64,000 nt of DNA from Brasenia schreberi (taxonomy: Eukaryota > Streptophyta > Magnoliopsida > Nymphaeales > Cabombaceae), in contig JAYKKT010000080.1 in NCBI GenBank assembly GCA_036023115.1, forward strand, positions 13,397,001 to 13,461,000, written 5' to 3'. The notes under the pieces are model-generated. The model worked only from the letters and a program-made list of their open reading frames with translations, had not been told where the DNA came from and did not search any database. Each line of letters starts with the position of its first letter. The first letter of the stretch is position 1. Shown here piece after piece: positions 47,510 through 58,171 of this stretch. Both the position numbers and the translations under genes were made by a program.

Positions 47510-48435
47510 TGTAGGTGTTTTGTGTATACAGACAAGAATGATAAACTATCACCTAGATCTATTGAATGTGTATTTCTTGGTTATGGCATCGACAAGAAGG
47601 GTTATAGGTGTTTTGATCCCATAGAAGATAAATTATATGTGTCTAAGGACGTAAATGTTTTTGAGAATGATGCCTATTATGAATCCAAACCCTTGGAGAA
47701 TCCTGAACCTTTTATTCCTTAAGATTTTTTGGAACTAGAAGAAGATAATGATTATGACTCAGGAGATCATCAAGATCTTCAAGAAAACCCTGTTGAAGCC
47801 AATGACACTCCACACACAACTGTTGATACCCAATCAATTATCGAACCCTTTCCCTCGCATTATACAAGACGTCCTAGAGAAACCAATGATGCCCATATAA
47901 AACCTGATATTACAAGACTAGAACCTGGGGTTTCAAGACCTACCCAACGATTTGTGTCCTATGAATCTTTCGAACCATAGCGAAAAAAATTGATTGTCAC
48001 CCTTCGTCAAGATAAGGAACTTAGGTTCTATCATCAAGCTAAAGGTATTCCAGAATGAGAAGATGCTATGAAAGAAGAACTCAACACCCTAGACAAGGCT
48101 CAGACATGGATAGTTGCACCTATACCAAAGGATAAGAAAATCATTGGATGTCGATGAGTCTATAAAATCAAAACTCATTGCAATGGTCACATTGAGAGAT
48201 ACAAGGCTAGACTAGTTGCTAAAGGTTATGCCCAAGAATATGGAATTAACTATGATGAAACCTTTGTCCTAGTAGCTGGAATGACCACAATTAGAATTCT
48301 CATAACCATTAGTGCGATTAGGCAATGAAATATTTATCAACTTGATCTTAAGAATGCTTTTCTGAACGAAGAAGTCTACATGAGTCCTCCTGGTCTCAAT
48401 CTTCCTCCTGGTCATGCTCTTAAATGTGAAAAGCC
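47510..48435 (+). pseudogene. copia C integrase tail and N-terminal RT
   Basis: SIECVFLGYGIDKKGYRCFD near 47550-47610, an acidic linker (47729-47980), then [20 protein letters not shown] (TGA where Trp is usual), [20 protein letters not shown], and LDLKNAFLNEEVYM near 48350. Several stops and a shift at about 48430 break it. Confidence 0.88.
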
Positions 48436-49497
48436 TTGTATGGTTTGAAACAGGCTACAAAAGCTTGGTTCGATCGAATTGAAAAATTCATGCATTTGCA
48501 TAATTTTACAACCTGCTACACTGATACTGTATTGTTTGTACGAAAAACAAAATTAGGTATTGTTATTTTGCTTTTGTATATAGATGATATAATCATCATA
48601 GGAAGTGATGAAGCAGGAATTGCAGAAGTTAAATTTAATCTTCATCATGAATTTGACATGAAAGACATGGGTCTGCTGAATTATTTTTTAGGCATTGAAA
48701 TAACTAAAAATAACTGTGGATACTTTATGTCTCAAACAAAATTTGCCAACGATATTATCGAAAGATCCGGTCTTACAGATACCAAGATTGTTGGTACACC
48801 TAAAGTTCTAGGCACAAAGTTAAGATCCACTGATGGTGAGAAATTTATTGATCCCACCCCATACCGACAGTTCATAGGTGCCCTTACATATCTTATAATT
48901 ACTAGACCAGATATTTCTCATGCAGTACACACAGCAAGTCAATTTCAGCAGGCACCCACTTCTGTTCATATGAGTGTTGTTTTACGCATTATTCGATATA
49001 TTAGAAATATTGCCAACAAGGGGGTTCTCTTAACTTCTTCTTCATCTTTTGATTTATCTGTATATACGAATGCTGATTGGGGTGGAGATGTCAATGATAG
49101 GCACCCTACGACTGGTTTTTATGTATTTTTAGGTGAATCTCTCATTTCTTGAAAGTACAAAAAGCAACAGAAAGCATTACTCTCATCCACTGAAGCTAAA
49201 TATCGAGCTATGACTACAATTGCGATGGAGATCTCTTGGATCACAGCCATTCTAGTAGATATGGGAGTCACTTTGCAATGTCATGCCATCATATATTGTG
49301 ACAACAAAAGCGCCATGTATATTGCCTCCAATAATACTTTCCATGAGAGGACGAAGCATATCGAGATGGATTGCCACTTTGTTCCTGACGAATGCGTTAA
49401 TAAGAAGATTTCATTGTGTTATGTCACATCTGAGATGGAGCTAGCAGATTTCTTCACCAAATCCCTTTCGGTTACTCGGTTTCAATTTTTGTTAGAC
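48436..49497 (+). pseudogene. copia C RT (C-terminal half) and RNase H
   Basis: 48436-49152 is open for 238 codons: GLKQATKAWFDRIEKFM, VILLLYIDDIIIIGSDE (YxDD box), DMGLLNYFLGIEI, DPTPYRQFIGALTYL, then RNase H TNADWGGD (usually TDADWAG). After one stop (TGA at 49150, in place of the Trp of the SWK box) 49210 onward continues with CDNKSAMYIASNN, HERTKHIEMDCHF and LADFFTKSLS. The RTE copy C insertion follows. Confidence 0.92.
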
Positions 49498-49514
49498 AAA
49501 CTTTTAGTGTATAC

Positions 49515-52500
49515 TTCAAGTTTCTCCGCCTTGCATTGCCGGTCCCAAGCCCGGATAAAGGAGGAGGGTTGTGTTAGGCTTCCGACAGCCAGCGTAAAAC
49601 TTCGTCGGATTTTTATAACATGGATTACAAAAATTATGAGCATTGCTTTGGGGCGTCCCCGCCTAGCGACGTGCTGCAGAGCCCTTTTCGCCCGAATGTA
49701 GTGAATCAATTGCAAAGAGGGTTCCCACATCATGGACGGGTGTGGGTAAAGAAGTTAGTCCCGCTACATTGCCGCCCGAATGTAGTGAAAAATTTTCAGA
49801 GAGGGTCTCCGCATTTTAATTATGGATGGATGCGGGGGGTAAGGAAGCTAGTCCTAGATAATAAGATTCGTATTGGTTCTTGGAATATCGAAACATTATC
49901 CGAAAAGCTAATGGAGGTGGTAGATACTATGATTCGGAGAAAGATTCATATTCTATGTTTACAAGAGACAAAATGGGTTGGAGAAAAAGCAAAGGAGATA
50001 GAGGATACAAGTTCTAAATTATGGTACTCAGGTAAAGAAAATGATGGAAACGGAGTTGGTATTATCATAAATAAAGATTTAAAGGAGAGTGTGGTAGACA
50101 TACAACGATATGGTGACCAAATCATAATTTTGAAATTAGTGTTAGGAGCAGAGGTTTTGAATATAGTTTGTGCTTACGCACCCCAAGTAGGACTAGAAGA
50201 TAGTATAAAGACAGTTTTTTGGGAAGAGTTAGATAAGGTGTTTCAAAAGATTCCACAAAGGGAGATGATTTGTTTAGGAGGAGATTTAAATGGACATGTC
50301 GGTAAAGAGGCATTAGGATATCAAGGGATTCAGGGAAACTTTGGTTATGGGGATATAAACGAGGAAGGTAGGGAGATTTTAAATTTTGCTATGTCATTTG
50401 ATCTCTTTATAGTTAATACAATCTTCAAAAAACGAGATGAACATTAAATTACTTATAAGAGTGGCATATCGCAAACACAAATTGATTACTTTATTTGTAG
50501 AAAAAAAGATAGAGCGTGTTGTAAAGATTGTAAGGTAATTCCAGGAGAAAGCTTAACCACCCAATATCAACATTTAGTTATGGATTTACAAATAAAAAAA
50601 TGGACAAAGAAGAAAAGAGTGCATCGAGCTATTCGGACTAAATGGTGGAACCTCAAAAGCGAGAAAGAAGATATATTTAAACAGAAAGTCCTGCAAGGAG
50701 ATGTTTGGAATTATGTTGGCACACCTTGTGATATGTGGAACAATATGACTATACATATTAGGAAAGTTGCGAAAGATGTGTTAGGGGTATCTAAGGGAGG
50801 TGTACCAACACAAAAAGAAGCTTGGTGGCGGAGTGAAGTAGTACAAAATAAAATCAAGACAAAGAGGGCACGTTACAAATTACATTATGCTAAGAAAACT
50901 AGTGAAACTTTAGAACCTTATAAGAAAGCAAAAAAGGAAGCAAAAAAGGCCGTTAGTGAAGCAAAAGCTAAGATTTGGGAGGACTTGTATAAAAAACTCA
51001 ACTCAAAAGAGGGTGAAAGATATATTTTTAGGATAGCTAGGGCTAGAGATAAGAAAACTAAAGATCTTAATTATGTTAGATGCATAAAAGACGAGGATGA
51101 AAAAATTCTAGTGGCAAATGATGATATAAGAAATAGATGGAAAAACTATTTTTATAATCTTTTTAATGAAAATAAAGATGTTAGTATTAGTTTAGGAGAT
51201 TTAGCCAAGTTAGAAAAGTATATAAACCACAATTTCTACCGACGTATTCAAAAGAATGAAGTCAAAGAGGCTCTTAAACATATGAAGGGTGATAAATCGG
51301 TAGGACCAGACAATATTCCTATAGAAGTTTAGAAAATACTAGGAGAAATAGGAATCACTTGGCTCACAAGACTATTTAATGAAATATGGAAAAACCAAAA
51401 GATGCCCGAGGAATGAAGAGCAAGTACACTTATACACATATATAAGAACAAAGGAGACATTCAAAATTGTGCGAATTATCGAGGTATCAAGTTAATGAGT
51501 CATACTATGAAATTATAAGAAACAATTATCGAAAGTAGGTTAAGACAAGTATCAAGTACAACAGAGAACCAATTTGGGTTCATGTAAGGAAGATCTACTA
51601 TTGAAGCAATTAACCTTAGACGTCTTATGGAACATTTTAGAGCAAAAAAGAAAGACCTTCACGTGATACTTATTGATCTAGAAAAAGCTTATGATAGGGC
51701 ACCGAGGGAGGTTCTTTGAAGAAATTTGGAAAAAAGAGGTATCCCATTGACATATATTAACCTTATAAGAGACATGTACGATGATGCAAAAACATGTGTG
51801 AGGACTCATGAAGAAATGACAGACTTCTTTGAAGTTAATATTGGGTTACATCAAGGATCAACTTTAAGCCCATACTTATTTATAATGGTGATGGATGAGT
51901 TAACAAAACATATTCAAGATGAAGTACCTTGGTGTATGTTATTTGCAGATGACATTGTATTAGTGGAGGAGTCTAAGGAAAAAGTTAAGAAAATTGGAAC
52001 TATGGAGAGAAACATTAGAAAGCAAAGGCCTCCGACTTAGTAGAACAAAGACAGAATATATGGAATGTAAGTTTGATCATTTGGTTACTTCAGAGGACAT
52101 AGAAATTAAAATTGGCACACATTGCATTCCCTAAAAGGAAAGTTTTAAATACCTAGGGTCAATTTTTCAAAGTGATGGAAGAATTGATGGAGATGTTATG
52201 CATAGAATTAATGCTGGTTGGTTAAAATGGAGAGGAGTATCAGGTATTCTTTGTGATAAGAAGATACCATTAAAATTAAAAGGTAAATATTATAGAGCGG
52301 CAATTAGGCCTGCCATGTTTTATGGTTCTGAGTGTTGGGCAGTTAATCATCAACATGTACAAAAGATGTCTGTGACAGAAATGAAGATGTTGAGATGGGT
52401 GAGTGGTCATATAAGAAAAGACCGAATACATAATGAGGTTATTAGAAACAAAGTAGGAGTGGCACCAATAGAGGATAAAATGAGAGAACATCTTTTAAGA

Positions 52501-52669
52501 TGGTTTGGACATATAGAAAGAAGATCAAAAGAAGAACATCTAAGAAAGTTAGAAAAACTAAATTTGGAAAGTATTAAAAGAGGTAAAGGACAACCACAAA
52601 AGTGTTGGAAAGAAACAATAAAGAACGATCGAGCTTATTGGAAAAGGCTTAGTTGTTGTTGTTGTTGTT
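49515..52669 (+). mobile_element. Near full-length RTE LINE (copy C) nested in copia C
   Basis: 3155 bp with flanks AAACTTTTAGTGTATAC (49498-49514) and AAACTTTCAGTGTATAC (52670-52686), a 17-bp target duplication with one difference. The 5' end contains TTGCATTGCCGGTCCC and the 3' end GGCTTAG(TTG)n. It lacks the block between AGCTTATTG and GAAAAGGCTTAG present in other copies. It carries endonuclease and RT with many stops. Confidence 0.95.
49620..50578 (+). pseudogene. RTE copy C endonuclease region
   Basis: Starts MDYKNYEHCFGASPPSDVLQ. One N-terminal segment (33 bases) is missing relative to copies B and D. Motifs: IRIGSWNIETLSEK, LCLQETKWVGEK, CAYAPQVGLED, GGDLNGHVGKEALG, then DEH followed by TAA (50446-50448), then [15 protein letters not shown]. 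The TAA is at the same codon as in copy D. Such endonucleases nick target DNA to prime reverse transcription. Confidence 0.92.
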
Positions 52670-52671
52670 AA
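50580..52671 (+). pseudogene. RTE copy C reverse transcriptase
   Basis: Follows the endonuclease in the same frame. Stops include TAG at 51330-51332 after PIEV, TGA in EEW-RAS near 51413, TAA in KLW near 51515, and TAA after HCIP near 52132. A 1-base loss near 51988 shifts the frame ([12 protein letters not shown]). RT blocks [20 protein letters not shown] and [11 protein letters not shown] remain readable. Confidence 0.92.
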
Positions 52672-52696
52672 ACTTTCAGTGTATACCCCGTAAGTT

Positions 52697-52707
52697 TGAG
52701 GGGGAGT
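52697..52707 (+). other. Polypurine tract of copia C
   Basis: Reads TTGAGGGGGAG immediately before the 3' LTR (TGTTAATG). Confidence 0.9.
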
Positions 52708-53068
52708 GTTAATGTAATAGGGAGCACGGGCCCTCAGGGCCCGTGCCATGCTGAATATGGAAGGGTAGGGGCCAGCATGGCCCTGGCCATGATCGTTGGG
52801 GGCCCCTAATGGCTAGTGCTGGCCTAGCCCTTCTTGCTCTTCTTTGTTATCCATTCTAAAGTTATGTAATGTGTCTATAAATAAGACCTCATTCCATCAA
52901 TAAAGCATGCAGTCTTGGCACTACTTTTGACTTGTTTTTGTATGCTTCCACTCTCTTTTTTGTTATACTTGAAGATTGACATTCATACTTGAATGCTATT
53001 TGACTCTTGACGATTTGGTGAATTTGATTCATGAAGTATCAACCTTCGACTATCGACAAATATTTACA
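52708..53068 (+). repeat. 3' LTR of copia C
   Basis: 361 bp with TATAAATA at 52876-52883. Contains an inverted GGGCCCTC / AGGGCCC hairpin block near 52730 that is missing from the 5' LTR. Confidence 0.95.
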
Positions 53069-53640
53069 GATCCTACTCCTTACATACAGATGGTTGGAGC
53101 ACTCACCTATCTCACCATCACACGTCCAGACATTGCTCATGTTTATATACTGTCAGTCAATTTCAATACTCACCTACCTCAGTTCACATGAGTGTCGTCA
53201 TAAGGATTATTCGATATATTCGACAAACTTCTTCTCTACTTTAGTTAACTACAAATACTCATGTTGATTGGGGTGGTGATATAAATGGCAGCATTTTTCT
53301 TTATCATTCTCTTATATCATGGAAATGCAAGAAACAACAAAAGGTCTCTTTCCTCTACTAAAGAGGACTATCGTGCAATGGTCAATACAACCACTGAATT
53401 AACTTGGTTGAGACGACTTCTTCAGGACTTAGATGTAATATTGGAAATTCCTCCAACTATGTTCTGCGATAACAAAAGTGTTATGTATGTTGCCAATAAC
53501 AATATATTTCATGAGCAGACCAAGCACACCGAGATGGACTGTCATTACGTCCTACAAGAAAATTTAGTACTACAGTTTATAAGATCTGAATATGAGCTTA
53601 AAGATGTATTCACCAAGTCGCTAATAGCTCAATAATTTCA
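53069..53640 (+). pseudogene. copia A RT end and RNase H
   Basis: Resumes with DPTPYIQMVGALTYLTITRPD, then a degraded stretch, then STKEDYRAMVNTTTELTWL, FCDNKSVMYVANNN, HEQTKHTEMDCHYV and LKDVFTKSL. It is the part of copia A displaced by copia C. Confidence 0.9.
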
Positions 53641-53677
53641 GTTTTTTATTAGCAAACTTCAAGTCATGGAGCTGTCA

Positions 53678-53688
53678 GTTTGAGGGGG
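53678..53688 (+). other. Polypurine tract of copia A
   Basis: GTTTGAGGGGG directly before the 3' LTR. Confidence 0.9.
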
Positions 53689-54037
53689 TGTTAGAAAATG
53701 CAATAAGTTGCCAGGGCAAGGCCCTAGCTTTTAGTGGCCCAATGATCACTTGCTCCCCAACAACTAGAATTGTAGCCGCTGGGGGTTGGGTATGACCAGC
53801 CCCCTTCTTCTTTCTTCTTCACTTCTTCCTTTCACTTCCTCTTATTCTCTTTTATAAATACCTCACTCATGTACATATTTTCTCAAGCCTTTTGTGGCTA
53901 AATAATATTTATTTCTATTATATTGTGCCTTTGTTGCATATGCTTTATTATAGTTGTTTCTAAGGCTTTCTGATTAACGTTTTCAGGTGATATTCACGAA
54001 TCTTCTGCTGCTACATTGAAGCAACAACTTCATTACA
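53689..54037 (+). repeat. 3' LTR of copia A
   Basis: 349 bp paired with 30437-30789, followed by the AAAAG target duplication at 54038-54042. Confidence 0.95.
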
Positions 54038-54042
54038 AAAAG

Positions 54043-54427
54043 TACATGGGATATATTCACTACTCAAAGACAATTTGGGAAATTAGAACATAAAATGAAT
54101 TAGATGGTCATCTTTAAGGAAATGTGTCACTTGATAATTTAGAGGTTGGTCAAACAAAACAACTATAAGGAAAACAAACTTTTAAATGCTGCAATGTCAG
54201 GTTGATTTCGGAATTATTCTTTAAGTATAACACAAAGTTCCAAGATTAGATTTGATATTTTGTTAGTTTGAAAAATGTACCAAAACACATAAGGACATAA
54301 TGGACAACCGTACATTGACAGAATAAAACAATTCCTAACAACACCTTCATGCGGTCTTAAAGGTGTTGTAGATGCATCATAAAAATTCTCAGTGAAATGA
54401 TGCAGTACATAATATAAAATCATAAAT
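54043..54427 (+). repeat. Host tandem duplication: end of copy 1 and start of copy 2
   Basis: 54043-54345 completes copy 1 (matches 58755-58994 and 62293-62385). At 54356 the phrase CTTAAAGGTGTTGTAGATGC starts copy 2, which is cut at 54427 by the LTR element with captured genes. Confidence 0.85.
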
Positions 54428-54748
54428 TGATGAAATTCAGATCAGCATCACAGAAGATTAAGACAAGAAACAAGATTAATATTAAGGTAGAAATACAAGA
54501 GATTGAAGGAAAGGGGCGAACCTCCAATGGAGACCGCCGCCCCCCCTCTTTCTTTCTCTCTTTTACACACAACCACACCATCTAATACAACCTATCAACC
54601 CTTATATAGAGAGATGTAAAACAGAATTTGACCAAAATACCCCTATATAGAAAATTACCAAAATGAACCTACAGTTTCGGGCGAGTACAATAATGCCTAG
54701 AAACATAAAACTAACACAAAGAACACTAGATAAGCATATTCTTCAACA
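54428..54748 (-). repeat. 3' LTR of the gene-carrying element
   Basis: 321 bp, aligned to 58172-58499 with roughly fifteen substitutions and a few short indels (for example ACCAAAATG once here, twice in the other). Confidence 0.93.
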
Positions 54749-54764
54749 CACCCCTCAAGTTGGG
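54749..54764 (-). other. Polypurine tract of the gene-carrying element
   Basis: CCCAACTTGAGGGGTG on the minus strand, next to the LTR start TGTTGAAG. Very like that of copia-1 (CCCAACTTGAGGGGGAG). Confidence 0.85.
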
Positions 54765-54904
54765 AGTGAGATACTTCGAACTCCAACTTGCCAAAAAATC
54801 TTCATATCTGTTTGCAACGTTTTTCATCTGTCTTCATCACTGATCTTGATCTTCAACTTCTTTGGCTGAAAAATATCTTAGCCTTCCTGGTTTATCATCA
54901 CAAG

Positions 54905-55320
54905 CAGATCTCTGACTGCACTATCAACTCAGCCTTCTTGGCTGTAACAATAACAAAGCAGACATTCTGACTGTCACAACATCAAAGTAGTCATCTTGGC
55001 TGTCACAACAATAAAGCAGTCATCCTGACTGTCACAAAAATAAAGCAACCATCATAGTTGTCACATCAACAAAGTAGCCATCATGGCTGTCACAACATTA
55101 AAGCAGTCATCTTGACTGTTACAACAATAAAGCAGTCATCGTGACTGTCACATCAACAAAGCAGCCATCTTGGCTGTCACAACATCAAAGCAGTCATCTT
55201 GACTGTTACAACAATAAAGCAGTGATCCTAGCTGTCACAACAATAAATCAGCCTTCTTCGCTATCACAACAAAGCAGCCATCCTGGCTGTCACATCAACA
55301 AAGCAGTCCTCATGACTGCA
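54905..55320. repeat. 29-bp minisatellite with hairpin units
   Basis: About 15 units, each a 15-base near-palindrome such as CAGTCATCTTGACTG or CAGCCATCTTGGCTG followed by a 14-base spacer such as TCACAACAATAAAG. The period is not a multiple of three, so it is not a coding repeat. Position 4 of the palindrome is T or C and its partner position 12 is A or G respectively in most units. Confidence 0.93.
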
Positions 55321-55965
55321 AACTTACACATTTCCTCAAACACTTAATGTTTATGATAATCATTTCTTCCCTGAGCATTTCATCGAAAAACTTCATATGC
55401 ATCATTCATATGCTCACACTCTTCTTCTTCATTAGTCTTACATCTTTCACATTATTCCATAGTCGTAGCAAGTCTCTCAAAACACAATGTCATCTCCAAA
55501 TGCAGCGGCATGACCATCCATACTGCTGAAGTCTCTATCTGAATCAGATCCCAAAAATATGTTGCTAGTGTCAAACCATACTTCTTCGAGAATAAAACTA
55601 TCTCGGGCTTCATGAATGCACCTTTGTTTCCCATCTGATCACAATAATTTGGGGTCGAACACACTGTAATAAGCTTGTCATCATGTTCAATTCCATAACC
55701 TTCATCCTTTACTTCATGTGATCGAACAACAAGTTCTAGATTATTCTGCTTCTTCAGTTAATCATCAACACGTTCCTGCAGCATTTCAGATTCCAGAATC
55801 TCAACATAATAACCACCAACCTTAATGCAAAAATAACTGCAGTTCCAATTTTAAATTCAGCCCATTCGATTTCCTAACTCCTGCCTTCATCTGAAGGACA
55901 TTAACAGCATATCGTTGTGCTGCAGCATCTTGCTCAGTTGATCCTGCTCTACTTCTTTAATGCTC
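55321..55965 (-). other. Interior of the gene-carrying element, unassigned
   Basis: No firm coding signal. Near 55880-55965 the minus strand gives short coiled-coil-like phrases (EVEQDQLSKML in one frame, AAAQRYAVNVLQMKAG in another), probably a further decayed piece of a captured coiled-coil gene. Confidence 0.4.
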
Positions 55966-56328
55966 TCAGATATATTTCCCTTCAAAAACTGTGAGTTCCT
56001 TTTGGCATTTTTGCAAGTCTATGTCAAGCTTGTTTATTGATTCATTATTCTCTGCCTCCTCTAGCTCTCGGCTTTTTAATTTGTGGGTTAGGCAAGACAA
56101 AGAATCACTTGTTATCTGCATCTCTGATTTAAGAACATCATTGAGCCGAAGAGACGAAGCAAGCTCTGTTTGAAGATTTTCTAGCTCAGTCTCCTTTGAC
56201 CACAACCTTTCCCTTAGTACTTTAGCCAGCAAAAGTTTAGCCTCAAGCTCAAATTGTCCGTGTACCTGTGAATTCAGTAGCTTAGGTTTATCAGTCGAGA
56301 TTGACCATGGGGTACAAGGTTCGGGCAT
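55966..56328 (-). pseudogene. Captured coiled-coil protein fragment
   Basis: A minus-strand frame reads QVHGQFELEAKLLLAKVLRE, then SKETELENLQTELASSLRLN and a heptad-like region to KCQKELTVFEG. It resembles plant long coiled-coil (filament- or myosin-like) proteins, but I cannot name the gene. Just before VHGQFE the DNA reads TGAATTCACAG, a plausible 3' splice site, so the piece may have been captured from genomic DNA with intron sequence, or the match to a splice site is chance. No start or complete domain is present. Confidence 0.55.
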
Positions 56329-57120
56329 CCATCACCCTTACTGACATCACCTTTACTTTCACCAATGCAGTCATCATAATTTCTGCCATGATCATCATCC
56401 ATTATTACAAATATCTTCATCCTTATCATCACCATTACTGCCCATTATAACAAGGCCCATTACTGCCCAGATGCAATAAATGTAGCCGTCCAAGTAATAA
56501 ATTCTGCTCCACTTTCAAATAATACAAGAGTATGTAATAAAGTAGTCCAATAAATTCAGCCACAAGCCTCTTGATACCTTGTTATTAATTCTGCAACTCT
56601 GTAAATTCTTTCCTTCAACTTCGAGAACATTTCATCCTTAATAAATGCAGTCACCAACCATAAATGCGGTCCATATTTTAGTAGTTGCAGGCCCATAAAT
56701 ACTTTCAGCAGCTGCATATTAGGTGGCTGCAATATTCCCTCAGTAAATGTCATCGTGAATCATTAGCACCCATTCTTTAAATGCTACCACCATAACCTGT
56801 TTACAGCATTGAATTTTCTGATCTTGACTTCTTCGGGAATACAAAATGCAGCCGCCATATGTAATACCTCCAGCCACCATAAGATATTAATGCATTGGCT
56901 GAAAATTAAAGCATCTGTGGAGGATCTGTCAATCGTCCATCCAGTTTACTTTTTATTTTCAATCTTCCATAATGACCTTCTGGTACAGCAAAGTGTCAAA
57001 GGAAACATTCATCGTTGTCCTATGTAAAAGAAAGGCCCATGACTGATGAGCACCAGTTTCACTCTTATTCTTCTGCTCTTCAAACTTGTCAATTGCTACT
57101 TGCAGTTCATCAGTTATAAG
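56329..57120 (-). other. Interior of the gene-carrying element, unassigned
   Basis: Contains a 65-codon minus-strand frame at 56556-56753 with no recognised domain, and short direct repeats of ATCATCA and TACTGCCCA types near 56390-56470. Nothing else supported. Confidence 0.35.
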
Positions 57121-57750
57121 CTAACCAAACTTCACCAAAAAGGATCCACGATTAAATTTCCTCTTCAGAATGTACCATGGTAGAGGCTTATTGCTTTTTG
57201 GTGAAGCTTGTAGTAAATAAAACATCCTCTCTTCATACTCTCCTAGTTGAAAACAACTAAGATAGTCTACTGATATAAGTTTGGAACCAAAGCCTTTACC
57301 ATTTGATCCATGATAAGTATGCTTATGGATATTATTTAAGTTGACAGCAACACTTCTTCCTAGATCACTTCCTCCAGTAACTAGGGTCGGATATGTACCA
57401 GAAGATGGAAGTGGAACTATAACAGCGGCCATGTCATCCATGCTGCATGTCTCGAAGGCCCTGTTTACAATAATATCAGCCAAAGACTCGGCATCTTCAT
57501 CTAACATCTCCTTCAGTCTCTTTTTGTGATGCCCATATTATATCACAACTCGTGAAGTCAATTTATCAAAAGAAAAACACATCAGTGGCAGCCACAAGGT
57601 AAGCATCAATGTCAGACAGAGTTTTGCCAATCTGTGACCTTGGTACTGGTATAACACCGTAACTTTTAAATTGCACATCACCAATAGCTCTGGATACAGC
57701 TAGCTCACCATTTACATGAGAAACCCCTCCTACTGCTCTCATTGTATAAA
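57121..57750 (-). pseudogene. Captured PP2C-type protein phosphatase fragment
   Basis: The minus strand reads GGVSHVNGELAVSRAIGD, the core PP2C motif (xVNGxLAVSRAxGD), then FKSYGVIPVP and DAYLVAATD (metal-site ATD-G region, where the Gly is lost). After short indels it continues CDIIWASQKETEGDV, ESLADIIVNRAFE, CSMDDMAAVIVPL (the C-terminal D-N-M/DDM motif) and a tail with YEERMFYLLQ. PP2C enzymes remove phosphate from Ser/Thr using two metal ions. The N-terminal half is absent and the frame is broken near 57510-57580. Seven consecutive motifs are in family order without a visible intron, so the source may have been spliced RNA or a single exon. Confidence 0.85.
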
Positions 57751-58171
57751 AGAATATACCTGTGACAAATCCAGTCAAGCCTCCAGTAACGATTAGGTTC
57801 TTGGCCATACATATCCAGAAAAATTTGTACTTCTTGTTTTCTTTCTGTAGCTTCTCAACCAGTGACTTAAGGGACTGAATCTCCATTGCATTTGCAGCAT
57901 ATTTATCTGATAACGTTTTTGCAATCAATTGTCTTCTCATCTATGACTTCTTCACATAAGGAGAGGGCTTCACATGTTTCTGTACTCTAAGATTTATCAA
58001 CTCCTGCTTACTTTCTTTCAGTTCTGCCAAGCTTTCCTCCAGCTCTTTAAATTCAAAGATTCTCCATGATTGTGTCAGTACCAAATTCCTTCCTCCATTG
58101 AAGCATGTCTTGCATGAAACATCCTTTTCATAATCAAGGCATGTTGAAAAGCATCCACGGCTCTTATACCA
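57751..58171 (-). pseudogene. Captured coiled-coil and transmembrane tail fused to PP2C piece
   Basis: Upstream of and in frame with the PP2C motif, the minus strand encodes ELEESLAELKESKQELINLR, a stop, then KYAANAMEIQSLKSLVEKLQ (coiled coil), KENKKYKFFWICMAKN and a hydrophobic segment rich in Gly, Phe and Ile (LIVTGGLTGFVTGIFFY). It looks like the C-terminal end of a tail-anchored coiled-coil protein. It passes directly into the phosphatase motif at about 57735, so two unrelated gene pieces are joined. Gene identity unknown. Confidence 0.6.

Larger units (their letters stand above)
43227..53068 (+). mobile_element. Ty1/copia LTR retrotransposon (copia C) nested in copia A
   Basis: LTRs at 43227-43526 and 52708-53068, both starting TGTTAATGTAATAGGG and ending ATATTTACA. 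Exact 5-bp target duplication GATCC (43222-43226, 53069-53073). Contains gag, protease, integrase, RT and RNase H on the plus strand, and two RTE insertions (about 43955-45760 minus and 49515-52669 plus). The integrase still has a long open frame; the rest has nonsense and frameshift changes. Closely related to copia B in gag and polypurine tract. Confidence 0.97.
30437..54037 (+). mobile_element. Ty1/copia LTR retrotransposon (copia A), outer shell of the nest
   Basis: LTRs at 30437-30789 and 53689-54037 share long runs (TGTTAGAAAATGCA, TCTTCTTCACTTCTTCCT, CAAGCCTTTTGTGGCTAAATA), begin TG and end CA. The same AAAAG lies at 30432-30436 and 54038-54042. The internal region is cut by an RTE fragment (30889-31200), by copia B with everything inside it (to 40922), and by copia C with everything inside it (43227-53068). 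Once these are set aside, the remaining pieces follow the copia order gag, protease, integrase, RT, RNase H. All coding pieces are heavily mutated. Confidence 0.95.

Noticed and set aside
54905..55320. CRISPR-like array: short palindromic repeats at regular spacing
   Set aside because: The spacers are as repeated as the palindromes, the DNA is plant nuclear, and the array sits inside an LTR element. It is a minisatellite.
55141..55347. 68-codon plus-strand frame over the minisatellite
   Set aside because: The repeat period of 29 is not a multiple of three and the frame lies antisense to the element.
56556..56753. Third captured gene in the LTR element (65-codon frame)
   Set aside because: No recognisable motif and no flanking coding signal. 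Mentioned only as unassigned interior.
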